DNA from: an uncultured Bacteroidia bacterium
GTDB taxonomy: Bacteria; Bacteroidota; Bacteroidia; Bacteroidales; Prolixibacteraceae
Reading direction: 5' to 3'
Assembly: GCA_903897145.1 (NCBI GenBank)
Contig: CAIUAN010000010.1
Span: forward strand, 1-45,075
DNA length: 45,075 bases
Notes under the pieces: generated by a model
What the model saw: the letters and a program-made list of their open reading frames with translations, nothing else
Told to the model about the DNA's origin: nothing
The model's database searches: none
Program-made: the position numbers and the translations under genes
Shown here: piece by piece, positions 10,425 to 17,339 of the stretch
How positions within the stretch are numbered: the first letter of the stretch is position 1
Layout of the letters: every line of letters starts with the position of its first letter

Positions 10425-10483
10425 AGTCTAACGTCAAAGATTACTAACATTGAGAAAAAATGGCGATTAAACTTCGCGATAAT

Positions 10484-10515
10484 TTTGAAGAACAAGCGGA
10501 TAATCGTTAAATTTG
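10484..10515 (+). promoter_or_regulatory. Consensus Bacteroidota promoter of thrS-infC-rpmI-rplT
   Basis: TTTG (10484-10487), 20 bases, then TAAATTTG (10508-10515) fit the TTTG-N19-21-TAnnTTTG consensus exactly. Transcription should begin around 10522, leaving a leader of only about 15 bases before the thrS ATG. No long T-box-like leader fits in that space. Confidence 0.75.
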
Positions 10516-10537
10516 CACCTCGAAAAAAATTGTATCG

Positions 10538-12487
10538 ATGATAAAAATTACATTTCCAGATGGCTCGGTTCGCGAGTTTGAAAAAGGAATAACAGGTTTA
10601 GGCGTTGCTGAAGCCATTAGCAGCCGCTTAGCTCAGGATGTACTCTCAATAGCTGTCGACGGAGAGGTCAGAGACCTTTTACGTCCAATTGATAAGGATG
10701 CTAGTATCAAGTTGTTCCTTTGGGATGACCTGCAAGGTCGCGAGACATTCTGGCACTCTTCGGCGCATATCATGGCTGAGGCTATCGAGTTTTTTCATCC
10801 AGGGACCAAGTTTGGTATCGGTCCAACCGTCGAGAATGGCTTTTATTACGATATCGATCTTCCCGATGGTAAGATGCTTACCGACAAAGATCTTGCGAGT
10901 ATAGAGCAGAAAATTCTTGAGCTTGCTCGTTTGAAATCTGCTATTGTACGCAGTGAGATTTCAAAAGCTGATGCATTGAAAATGTTTACAGCGAAAGGCG
11001 ATCCTTACAAAGTTGAGTTGATTACCGATCTTGTAGATGGTACCATAACTTTATACAACCAGGGTAATTTCACCGATCTCTGTAGAGGTCCTCACTTACC
11101 GCACACTGGATTTATCAAGGCTGTTAAATTGACCAATATCGCTGGTGCATACTGGCGTGGTAACGATAAAAATAAGATGCTTACGCGTGTTTATGGTATC
11201 ACTTTCCCAAAACAGAAACTTCTTGAGGAGTATATGGTTTTGGTTGAAGAGGCCAAAAAACGCGACCATCGTAAGATTGGCAAGGAGATGGAGCTATTCC
11301 ATTTCTCTCCAAATGTAGGTATGGGACTTCCACTTTGGCTTCCTAAAGGGGCTATGCTTCGTGAGCAGCTTGAGAAGTTCTTGAAAAAAGTTCAAAAGAA
11401 ATTCGGTTACGAGCAGGTGATCACTCCTCATATTGGTGATGTTGCCTTGTATAAAACTTCGGGCCATTTCCAGAAATATGGGAAAGATTCGTTTCAACCT
11501 ATCCGCACACCGAATGAAGGTGAAGAGTATTTATTGAAACCAATGAACTGTCCTCATCACTGTGAGATTTATAAGTTTAAGCCACGTTCATACAAAGATC
11601 TGCCAGTTCGTATGGCTGAGTTTGGTACCGTTTATCGTTATGAGCAGAGTGGTGAGCTTCATGGATTGACACGTGTTCGTAGTTTTACGCAAGATGATGC
11701 GCATATCTTCTGTCGTCCTGATCAGCTGAAGGAAGAGTTTTTAAAAGTTATCGATATCATCTTCATTATTTTTAAAGCATTAGACTTTAAAGATTACAAG
11801 GCTCAGATCTCTTTGCGTGATCCAAAAAATAAAGAGAAATATATTGGCTCGGATGAAAACTGGGAAAAAGCTGAACGTGCCATTATTGAGGCGTGTGAAG
11901 AAAAAGGGTTAAATACGATCACCGAATTAGGTGAAGCAGCGTTTTACGGCCCGAAACTTGACTTTATGATCAAGGATGCTTTGGGAAGAAGCTGGCAGCT
12001 GGGAACTATTCAGGTGGACTATAATTTACCTGAACGTTTTGAATTAGAATATGTTGGATCTGACGATAAGCGCCACAGACCGGTGATGATACACCGTGCG
12101 CCGTTTGGATCGATGGAGCGTTTCTGTGCTGTTTTGATCGAACATACGGCAGGTAAATTTCCATTATGGTTAACTCCAGAGCAGGTTGTGGTGTTGCCAA
12201 TCAGCGAAAAGTACAACGAATATGCGCAAAAAGTTTCAAATCAATTAAATATTTCCGATATTCGCGCCGGAATTGACGACCGTAACGAAAAAATCGGCAG
12301 AAAGATTCGAGACAATGAGATGAAGCGTATTCCATACCTTTTGATCGTTGGGGAGAAAGAATTTGAAGATAATACGGTAGCAGTTCGACGCCAAGGCGAA
12401 GGTGACCAAGGTACAATGACAATCGATGAGTTCGCGTTGTTTATTGGTAATGAGGTCAATGCCGCTTTAGCAGATGCATATAAATAG
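10538..12487 (+). CDS. thrS: Threonyl-tRNA synthetase
   Basis: A 649-residue class II synthetase that charges tRNA-Thr in the cytoplasm. Order: TGS domain (about 1-62), second N-terminal editing domain with H73-SSA-H77 and CRGPH (about 182-186), catalytic core with the zinc cysteine in MNCPHH (C338) and class II motif 2 around [15 protein letters not shown], then the C-terminal anticodon-binding domain (about 545-640). Full length, with both editing and synthetic sites. It is first in the operon with infC, rpmI and rplT, an order common across bacteria, and is driven by the promoter at 10484-10515. Confidence 0.98.
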   Translation: MIKITFPDGSVREFEKGITGLGVAEAISSRLAQDVLSIAVDGEVRDLLRPIDKDASIKLFLWDDLQGRETFWHSSAHIMAEAIEFFHPGTKFGIGPTVENGFYYDIDLPDGKMLTDKDLASIEQKILELARLKSAIVRSEISKADALKMFTAKGDPYKVELITDLVDGTITLYNQGNFTDLCRGPHLPHTGFIKAVKLTNIAGAYWRGNDKNKMLTRVYGITFPKQKLLEEYMVLVEEAKKRDHRKIGKEMELFHFSPNVGMGLPLWLPKGAMLREQLEKFLKKVQKKFGYEQVITPHIGDVALYKTSGHFQKYGKDSFQPIRTPNEGEEYLLKPMNCPHHCEIYKFKPRSYKDLPVRMAEFGTVYRYEQSGELHGLTRVRSFTQDDAHIFCRPDQLKEEFLKVIDIIFIIFKALDFKDYKAQISLRDPKNKEKYIGSDENWEKAERAIIEACEEKGLNTITELGEAAFYGPKLDFMIKDALGRSWQLGTIQVDYNLPERFELEYVGSDDKRHRPVMIHRAPFGSMERFCAVLIEHTAGKFPLWLTPEQVVVLPISEKYNEYAQKVSNQLNISDIRAGIDDRNEKIGRKIRDNEMKRIPYLLIVGEKEFEDNTVAVRRQGEGDQGTMTIDEFALFIGNEVNAALADAYK

Positions 12488-12505
12488 TTTAATAAATTAA
12501 TAAAT

Positions 12506-12511
12506 AGGAGG
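12506..12511 (+). promoter_or_regulatory. Perfect Shine-Dalgarno AGGAGG for infC
   Basis: AGGAGG lies 8 bases before the ATA at 12520. Most genes in this window show no such motif, as expected for Bacteroidota, so this site decides the infC start. Confidence 0.85.
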
Positions 12512-12519
12512 ATAAAGCC

Positions 12520-13080
12520 ATAGCAGTAATTAGAGGCAATGGGCCAAGAGGTCCCAAAGAGGAAGAAAAATCACCATTTCGGGTTAATCATCAGATTCGT
12601 GTTGCAGAGGTAAGATTGGTTGGAGAGAATATTGAAAATCCTGGGGTTTTCAGAATTCAAGATGCCCTTCGTCTGGCCGATGAGTTGGAGCTTGATCTAG
12701 TTGAGATCTCTCCAAATGCGGAGCCGCCTGTATGTCGAGTTACTGACTTTCAGAAATTTCTTTACGAACAGAAGAAAAAGCAGAAAGAGCTGAAAGCCAA
12801 AGCATCGAAGATCATTGTTAAAGAGATTCGATTTGGCCCCAATACGGATGATCACGATTATAACTTTAAATTAAAGCATGCTGAGAAGTTCCTTCAAGAA
12901 GGGGCTAAAGTTAAGGCATACGTATTTTTTAAAGGGCGGTCGATATTATATAATGAGCAAGGAGAGATCTTGCTGCTTCGTTTTGCCAATGCCTTGGAAG
13001 AGGTGGGCAAGGTTGAACAGCTTCCGAAGCTCGAAGGAAAAAGAATGACAATATTTATTTCGCCTAAAAAGAAAAAATAA
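12520..13080 (+). CDS. infC: Translation initiation factor IF-3, starting at ATA
   Basis: IF-3 binds the 30S subunit, prevents early 50S joining and proofreads start codon choice. From ATA at 12520 the protein has 186 residues: a short basic N-terminus ([12 protein letters not shown]), the N-domain beginning [15 protein letters not shown], the linker with [11 protein letters not shown], and the C-domain ending ISPKKKK. No ATG, GTG or TTG precedes the conserved FRVNHQIR; the later TTG at 12616 would remove the start of the N-domain. The AGGAGG 8 bases upstream fits ATA precisely. Rare start codons (AUU, AUC, AUA) are a known conserved feature of infC and allow autoregulation, because IF-3 discriminates against them. 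It is 32 bases behind thrS and 4 bases before rpmI. Confidence 0.93.
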   Translation: MAVIRGNGPRGPKEEEKSPFRVNHQIRVAEVRLVGENIENPGVFRIQDALRLADELELDLVEISPNAEPPVCRVTDFQKFLYEQKKKQKELKAKASKIIVKEIRFGPNTDDHDYNFKLKHAEKFLQEGAKVKAYVFFKGRSILYNEQGEILLLRFANALEEVGKVEQLPKLEGKRMTIFISPKKKK

Positions 13081-13084
13081 CAAG

Positions 13085-13282
13085 ATGCCTAAAATGAAAA
13101 CGAATGCCGGGGCTAAGAAGCGTTTCCTTCTAACCGGCTCAGGAAAAATCAAAAGGAAACATGCTTATAAGAGTCATATTTTGACCAAAAAAAGCACTAA
13201 ACGCAAAAGAAACCTAACCAAATGGGCTCTAGTTGCCGATGTTGACACGAATCATGTCAAACGGTTATTAGCCATGAGGTAA
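13085..13282 (+). CDS. rpmI: 50S ribosomal protein L35 (bL35)
   Basis: A 65-residue basic protein with the L35 landmarks [14 protein letters not shown], then [14 protein letters not shown] and the middle KRKRNL. It packs into the large subunit. It is translated 4 bases after the infC stop, within the infC-rpmI-rplT unit. Confidence 0.97.
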   Translation: MPKMKTNAGAKKRFLLTGSGKIKRKHAYKSHILTKKSTKRKRNLTKWALVADVDTNHVKRLLAMR

Positions 13283-13378
13283 TCATTTCTATTGACGAGT
13301 TATAGTTAAGTTTAACCGGTCAGTGAGCACCAAAAGATTCCTTTAACTAGGAACGCCATTGTCCTAAAACACAAAAAA

Positions 13379-13723
13379 ATGCCAAGATCAGTAAATCATG
13401 TAGCATCAAAAGCGCGAAGAAAAAAATTGCTGCTACTTACCAGAGGATACTTTGGATCGCGTAAAAATGTCTGGACGGTTGCCAAAAACACATACGAAAA
13501 AGGATTAGGGTATGCGTACCGTGACAGAAAAACTAAGAAAAGATTATTCCGTGCTTTGTGGATTCAACGTATCAACGCTGCTGTTCGCACCGAAGGGTTA
13601 TCTTACTCCGTATTTATGGGGAAATTGAAAAGTGCGAACATCGAAATCAACCGTAAGGTTTTGGCCGATCTAGCTATGAACAATCCCGCTGCTTTCAGCG
13701 CTATTGTTAAAAAAGTTAAGTAA
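13379..13723 (+). CDS. rplT: 50S ribosomal protein L20 (bL20)
   Basis: A 114-residue basic protein with the typical start [16 protein letters not shown] and the RGYFGSRKN segment; its long N-terminal helix binds 23S rRNA early in assembly. The 96-base gap after rpmI contains a small hairpin (TTCCT at 13338-13342 with AGGAA at 13349-13353) and a -7-like TAAGTTTA near 13308. In several phyla L20 represses its operon through a leader structure, so local control here is possible but not shown. The gene is followed by a strong terminator. Confidence 0.97.
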   Translation: MPRSVNHVASKARRKKLLLLTRGYFGSRKNVWTVAKNTYEKGLGYAYRDRKTKKRLFRALWIQRINAAVRTEGLSYSVFMGKLKSANIEINRKVLADLAMNNPAAFSAIVKKVK

Positions 13724-13755
13724 TTTGAAAAATTAGGCGAAATAAATTTTCAGAT

Positions 13756-13785
13756 AAAAAAAGGAGCTCATTGAGCTCCTTTTTT
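13756..13785 (+). terminator. Rho-independent terminator after rplT
   Basis: AAGGAGCTC, ATT, GAGCTCCTT form a perfect stem flanked by A5 before and T5 after. The symmetrical A/T tails would let it work in both directions. Confidence 0.9.
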
Positions 13786-13836
13786 AGTTTCAACTATTTC
13801 TTTTTATTTCTTTATATTTAGTATAAAAATAAAAAG

Positions 13837-14061
13837 ATGAGCTACGAAGAGCAGACCGCCCGAATTGAAAGACTTGTCGTTTTAATCTCCCACACCAACA
13901 CTGGGACAGCGGAGGAACTGGCTCGAAAACTCGGTGTCTCGCGCCGAACCGTCTTTAATGACCTCGATTTTTTAAAAGGGAGAGGTTGTCAGATTGTGTT
14001 CCGTCACTCTGCCTCCACGTACCATTTTGAGGTGAAACAAAATAAGCCATTGCAGTTTTAA
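13837..14061 (+). CDS. Small HTH DNA-binding protein (HTH_11/DeoR-like)
   Basis: A 74-residue protein made almost only of a winged helix-turn-helix: ARIERLVVLISHTNTGTAEE, then LARKLGVSRRTVFNDLDFLKGRG, where the recognition helix SRRTVFNDLDFL matches DeoR/HTH_11 domains. The usual C-terminal effector domain is absent, so it is either a minimal regulator or a partner for another protein. A -7-like TATATTTA (13813-13820) lies 16 bases before the ATG. A palindromic site just downstream (14110-14130) is a candidate target. Confidence 0.8.
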   Translation: MSYEEQTARIERLVVLISHTNTGTAEELARKLGVSRRTVFNDLDFLKGRGCQIVFRHSASTYHFEVKQNKPLQF

Positions 14062-14109
14062 TTTCCCATTACAAATTTCTTGGGTTTTTAGCACAAATCT
14101 TTCTCCACT

Positions 14110-14130
14110 AGTGCATCCGGAGTGCACTCC
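14110..14130. promoter_or_regulatory. Operator-like palindrome and repeat before the DUF2059 gene
   Basis: GGAGTGCACTCC (14119-14130) is a perfect 12-bp palindrome. AGTGCA occurs twice, at 14110-14115 and 14121-14126, 11 bases apart, which is about one helical turn. The site lies in the only gap between the HTH gene and the next gene, 43 bases before its ATG. Binding by the HTH protein is inference. Confidence 0.4.
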
Positions 14131-14172
14131 TCTGTTTTACCTTTCGTCCTTAATCCCTAAAACAGAGATCCT

Positions 14173-14661
14173 ATGAAATCAATTTTTAAAACCAGTTTGT
14201 TTTGTTTGTTAGCTCTTACCATGTCTGCAAACACTCTCCAAGCGCAATCCGATTCTTTTAGTGCAGATCTTAGTAAGATGTTAGTAGTTAATGGTTCGGC
14301 AGCCACTACCAATGGTCTTTATGCTCAAGTGGTCGCTCAGCTTAAACCCTCTAAGCCCGATGTTACAGAGAGTCAATGGACGGCCTTAAAACTCGAAGTC
14401 TTCGACGTTGAGGTGGCCGCCTTAAATGAGCAGCTTATTCCGATCTATAAGAAGTTTTATACCCATGAGGATGTCAAGGCGATTATTGCCTTTTACGAGA
14501 CCTCTGTTGGCAAGAAGATGGCTTCGGTATTACCTCAGCTGAATCAAGAACAAATGCGTATCTCTCAAACCTGGGGGATGGGTCTGATGGGCAAGATTCA
14601 ATCCTTCCTAGATAAGCCCGCTAAAGCTGGTCCACCCATCGGGATAAAAAGTGGGGAGTGA
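14173..14661 (+). CDS. Secreted DUF2059-domain protein
   Basis: A 162-residue protein with a signal peptide (residues 1-24, cleavage near LQA-Q) and a helical DUF2059 domain, recognised by IPIYKKFYTHEDVKAIIAFY and ETSVGKKM. Members are periplasmic and of unknown function. The tail is Pro/Gly-rich (AKAGPPIGIKSGE). Its stop overlaps a possible GTG of the next frame, but the next credible gene starts at 14727. Confidence 0.85.
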   Translation: MKSIFKTSLFCLLALTMSANTLQAQSDSFSADLSKMLVVNGSAATTNGLYAQVVAQLKPSKPDVTESQWTALKLEVFDVEVAALNEQLIPIYKKFYTHEDVKAIIAFYETSVGKKMASVLPQLNQEQMRISQTWGMGLMGKIQSFLDKPAKAGPPIGIKSGE

Positions 14662-14726
14662 AAATTGTGGTTGAAAGATTAAGAAGAATGATGAATTATT
14701 TCACGAGTATAATAAACTTACATGAT

Positions 14727-14888
14727 ATGAAAATCTTTTTAGTGCTTATTTTACTGTTGATTTTTATAATTCTAGTTCTCGAATTTTTTGAGATAATATC
14801 AAATCCTTATGTATTTACAATGACCTTTTTAATATTGACTATTCTTATGTATTTTTTAGTATTTCAAAAAAGGAAGGATAAACAATAG
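14727..14888 (+). CDS. Small two-helix membrane protein, unknown
   Basis: A 53-residue, very AT-rich gene. The product has two hydrophobic stretches (MKIFLVLILLLIFIILVLEF and a second from about residue 29 to 45) and a basic tail KRKDKQ. An extended frame begins with GTG at 14658, overlapping the previous stop, but would add a charged segment before the membrane helix, so the ATG at 14727 is preferred. No family is recognised. Its position before the bacteriocin-like locus allows an immunity or accessory role (inference). A perfect hairpin follows at once. Confidence 0.45.
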   Translation: MKIFLVLILLLIFIILVLEFFEIISNPYVFTMTFLILTILMYFLVFQKRKDKQ

Positions 14889-14891
14889 TTA

Positions 14892-14927
14892 TTAAAGTTG
14901 AGATCTTTAATGAGATCTCAACTTTAA
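14892..14927. terminator. Perfect 15-bp inverted repeat
   Basis: TTAAAGTTGAGATCT (14892-14906), loop TTAATG, then AGATCTCAACTTTAA (14913-14927), with no mismatch. No T-tract follows, but AT-rich stem bases could serve the same purpose. It sits 3 bases after the small gene ending at 14888 and can act in both directions. Confidence 0.6.
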
Positions 14928-14964
14928 CGGATATTCTTATTTGGTTTAGATGTTTTTTTAGCTT

Positions 14965-15261
14965 TTGTTATTTATAAAAATGTATAAAATGAACTTCTCT
15001 GAACGATTGATAATGAATTTTAGGTTAAAGGGTTTATCTGAGCGTCAGATTAGGTTTAACATAGAACGCTACTATTTGTATGTTAGTTTAATATTGTTGC
15101 TGTTTTTGCTGACCTTGATTTTTCTATTTTTCAATGATCTGCTTAACAGTGAAAATCTATCTTCTTTAACTTTATTCTTTATTTGGTTTGTAGTTATTCT
15201 TAGGGTGTTTTTACAATTAAGAAATCAGACTAAAATTGATAGATTCAAAAGATTTAAATAA
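14965..15261 (+). CDS. Small membrane protein, unknown
   Basis: Up to 98 residues; the ATG at 14989 (MNFSERLIMNF) is an alternative start giving 90 residues. A basic amphipathic N-terminus is followed by two transmembrane helices (YVSLILLLFLLTLIFLFF and SLTLFFIWFVVILRVFL) and a strongly basic tail (KIDRFKRFK). No family is recognised. Base composition is AT-rich like its neighbours up to about 16.1 kb. It directly precedes the bacteriocin-like precursor and could be an immunity protein; this is inference from position and size only. Confidence 0.5.
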   Translation: MLFIKMYKMNFSERLIMNFRLKGLSERQIRFNIERYYLYVSLILLLFLLTLIFLFFNDLLNSENLSSLTLFFIWFVVILRVFLQLRNQTKIDRFKRFK

Positions 15262-15335
15262 TTTTTACTTGATATATAAGTGTTCTCATTCTAAGGAGAC
15301 AGTCTTTTTTATTTATTCATTAATACTTAGTAATC

Positions 15336-15551
15336 ATGAAAACGTTAACTGTTGAAAGTATGGAATTGATCGAAGGGGGTGGCCTTTTTTCATGTGCAGC
15401 TGCGGTTGTTTCAACCGGCTTGTTTTTTGGTACTCTGCTTGCTATTCCTGGACCAGGGTGGGCACTTGGTTTATATTTGGCAAATGCTGTGCTAGGACCA
15501 ACACTTTCTGGAATCGGATTAGCAACGGGGTGCTTTGGTGCAAAGTTGTGA
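15336..15551 (+). CDS. Double-glycine-leader bacteriocin-like peptide precursor
   Basis: A 71-residue precursor. The leader MKTLTVESMELIEGG has the pattern of C39-peptidase substrates: hydrophobic residues at -4, -7 and -12 relative to the GG, and acidic residues before it. Cleavage after G15 leaves a 56-residue core beginning GLFSCAAAV, rich in Gly, Ala and Leu. It has two cysteines (C20 and C66, core positions 5 and 51), a PGPGW turn in the middle and almost no charge, so it is predicted to be a disulfide-linked membrane-active peptide. The C39 ABC exporter and thioredoxin-like protein encoded downstream supply processing, export and possibly disulfide formation. No precursor of known class was recognised by sequence. 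An overlapping frame (15392-15580) is a shadow. Confidence 0.75.
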   Translation: MKTLTVESMELIEGGGLFSCAAAVVSTGLFFGTLLAIPGPGWALGLYLANAVLGPTLSGIGLATGCFGAKL

Positions 15552-15580
15552 TTTGTAATTTAAGTGTATATCTAATTTAG

Positions 15581-15611
15581 GAGGTTGTCTTAGTTATACT
15601 GAGACAATCTC
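15581..15611 (+). terminator. 13-bp hairpin behind the precursor gene (attenuator candidate)
   Basis: GAGGTTGTCTTAG (15581-15593), loop TTATA, CTGAGACAATCTC (15599-15611) pair over 13 positions with two G-U pairs. No T-tract follows. A hairpin between a peptide gene and its export genes often lowers read-through, so that more peptide than exporter is made. Confidence 0.6.
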
Positions 15612-15641
15612 AAGTTATTAAATTTTAAAATTGCAATTAAC

Positions 15642-16118
15642 ATGAAAAACAAGATTCTGCTTACACTCATTGTCTTTGTCTGCTTAATTATGTTCTTTTC
15701 CTTGTCACTGTATGTTAACTTCACTAATATGAAGCTCAATAAGGTTGAATTAATTAATCTGTGTTTGATCTCACTTTCATTTTTGAGTTTGTCATTTATT
15801 GCATCCCAACTAAAAGGAGATGTCAGTTACGACAAATCTCTGTCGATGAACAATGTAAAGATTAACTCAGAAATATTTTTGAGTAAGAGTTTCCCATTGC
15901 TTGTGATCTCTAATTTGATAATTTCTTTTAGCCTATATCTCTTTTCTGTCTCTGCGGGCTTTGTTTCATACGAAATAATTGGTGTTTTAGTTTCGATTCT
16001 TTTTTTATTTCAGGCTATTATGATGCTGGCTAATTATAAGCTAAATTATATATTAATGTGGATAGTAATTGACTCTGCTATTGTCTTTAATGTTTTTTCA
16101 TCGCTTAGAGAGTCCTAA
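15642..16118 (+). CDS. Four-helix membrane protein, unknown (immunity candidate)
   Basis: A 158-residue hydrophobic protein with about four to five predicted membrane helices: residues 5-25, 38-55, about 85-105 (LLVISNLIISFSLYLF), 110-128 and 135-150. A hydrophilic loop around residues 58-80 carries most charges. No known family is recognised. It is the first gene behind the peptide precursor and its hairpin, the usual place of an immunity gene, but this is position-based inference. AT-rich codon use resembles the precursor region rather than the housekeeping genes. Confidence 0.55.
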   Translation: MKNKILLTLIVFVCLIMFFSLSLYVNFTNMKLNKVELINLCLISLSFLSLSFIASQLKGDVSYDKSLSMNNVKINSEIFLSKSFPLLVISNLIISFSLYLFSVSAGFVSYEIIGVLVSILFLFQAIMMLANYKLNYILMWIVIDSAIVFNVFSSLRES

Positions 16119-16152
16119 AAAAATTATTTAATAACATTAACCTGTATTCGCT

Positions 16153-16818
16153 ATGTCAATAGTGTCTACCGCTTCTTCGTACTACTTAAACTTTAAAATC
16201 TGGAAATTACTAGCAACTCTTTTTGGGTTCACTGCACTTTTGGTGTTCACATTTAATGAACTCTTTGTCACCGAAAAACTATACTATCAATCGTTTGGGG
16301 AACAGATCGCTGCTGAGAGAATTGCAAACATGATTGCTACCTCTCAACATTGGCAATGGGTTGGTTATATCCTTGCATCCGCAATTACCCTTATTCGCGT
16401 AGCCTTTACTGCTTCTTGTCTTTATGTTGGTTGCGCCTTGCTGGAATATAAAATCAATTTTCGTGACCTATTTAAGATCTCAATTCTTGCTGATTTTGTC
16501 TTTGTCGCATCCGCAATTGTAAAGCTTGCTGTACTTATCTTTTTTAAAACAGTTAACAATCTCGAGGACTTGCAGTTTCAGCCATTCTCGCTGCTCGAAA
16601 TCTTCGATCGATCAAAAGTTCAGGTTTACCTAGTTTACCTCTATTCGGTAATCAATCTCTTCGAAATTGCCTATTGGGGAGTTTTAGCTTGGCTACTCAC
16701 ACAAATACTTGAAAGACCATTTGTTAAAACATTCCAAACGGTTCTATATTCGTATGTGCCTGGTCTAATGCTCTGGATATTATTTGCTATGTTCATAACA
16801 CTGAACCTGTCCACATGA
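16153..16818 (+). CDS. Polytopic membrane protein, unknown
   Basis: A 221-residue protein with about five membrane helices (near residues 15-37, 73-95, 112-135, 160-182 and 195-218). No family is recognised, although the layout recalls Yip1-like membrane proteins. Its last 4 bases (ATGA) overlap the start of the thioredoxin-like gene, so the two are translationally coupled, placing it firmly in the peptide export operon. A role in export or self-protection is inferred. Confidence 0.65.
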   Translation: MSIVSTASSYYLNFKIWKLLATLFGFTALLVFTFNELFVTEKLYYQSFGEQIAAERIANMIATSQHWQWVGYILASAITLIRVAFTASCLYVGCALLEYKINFRDLFKISILADFVFVASAIVKLAVLIFFKTVNNLEDLQFQPFSLLEIFDRSKVQVYLVYLYSVINLFEIAYWGVLAWLLTQILERPFVKTFQTVLYSYVPGLMLWILFAMFITLNLST

Positions 16819-17339
16819 GATTGATTATCAGGGTTGGTTTAGGGTTGCTAATCATTAGTGTTAGCATTTGGCTCTTGAGTTCTATCATTAAAGGTGCTGA
16901 ACACAAAAAAAAGATCGAGCAATCCATCCTAACCCTTAATCATTATGCTTTTCAAACCTTAGATGGTCGTTATCTATATCTCGATGAATTTAATCCGCGG
17001 CAACAAACGATAATCTTCTACTTTCATCCCGAATGCGAACATTGTCAGTATGAAGCGAAGGAGATTGGAAGGCACGCTGTTGAACTAGCCACAACGAATA
17101 TGATTCTAATTACTCCAGATGACTCAATCCGCAGGGTTGAAGACTTTGCATACACCTATAAGTTGTTCGCTGTTGATAACTTAACCATGTTCTTAGATCG
17201 AAACCATCGCTTTCAAACCTATTTTGGAAGTTCTGCTTTCCCATCAATATTGATCTATACGAAAGAAAAAAATCTGCTTCGACACTATAAAGGTGAAATT
17301 AAGATGGAAACAATCCTTAATTCTTTAGCATTAAAATGA
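16815..17339 (+). CDS. Membrane-anchored thioredoxin-like (TlpA-type) protein
   Basis: A 174-residue protein with one N-terminal membrane anchor (about 5-24) and a periplasmic thioredoxin fold. The redox motif is C74-E-H-C77 in HPECEHCQYE, and the cis-proline side is SAFPSILIY. Such proteins reduce, form or shuffle disulfides. The start overlaps the preceding gene by ATGA and the stop overlaps the ABC exporter start by ATGA, so the three are coupled. Since the peptide precursor has two cysteines, action on that peptide or on the exporter is a reasonable inference. Confidence 0.85.
   Translation: MRLIIRVGLGLLIISVSIWLLSSIIKGAEHKKKIEQSILTLNHYAFQTLDGRYLYLDEFNPRQQTIIFYFHPECEHCQYEAKEIGRHAVELATTNMILITPDDSIRRVEDFAYTYKLFAVDNLTMFLDRNHRFQTYFGSSAFPSILIYTKEKNLLRHYKGEIKMETILNSLALK

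Noticed and set aside
12520-12615. Loss of the infC start by mutation
   Set aside because: The missing ATG first suggested a broken gene, but ATA with an ideal AGGAGG and the conserved N-domain upstream of 12616 show a natural rare start.
14658-14726. GTG start overlapping the DUF2059 stop
   Set aside because: It would add a charged stretch before a clear membrane helix; the ATG at 14727 gives a more usual small membrane protein.
15392-15580. Cysteine-rich ORF overlapping the bacteriocin-like precursor
   Set aside because: It is in another frame of the precursor. The precursor frame has the GG leader and matches the downstream C39 exporter.
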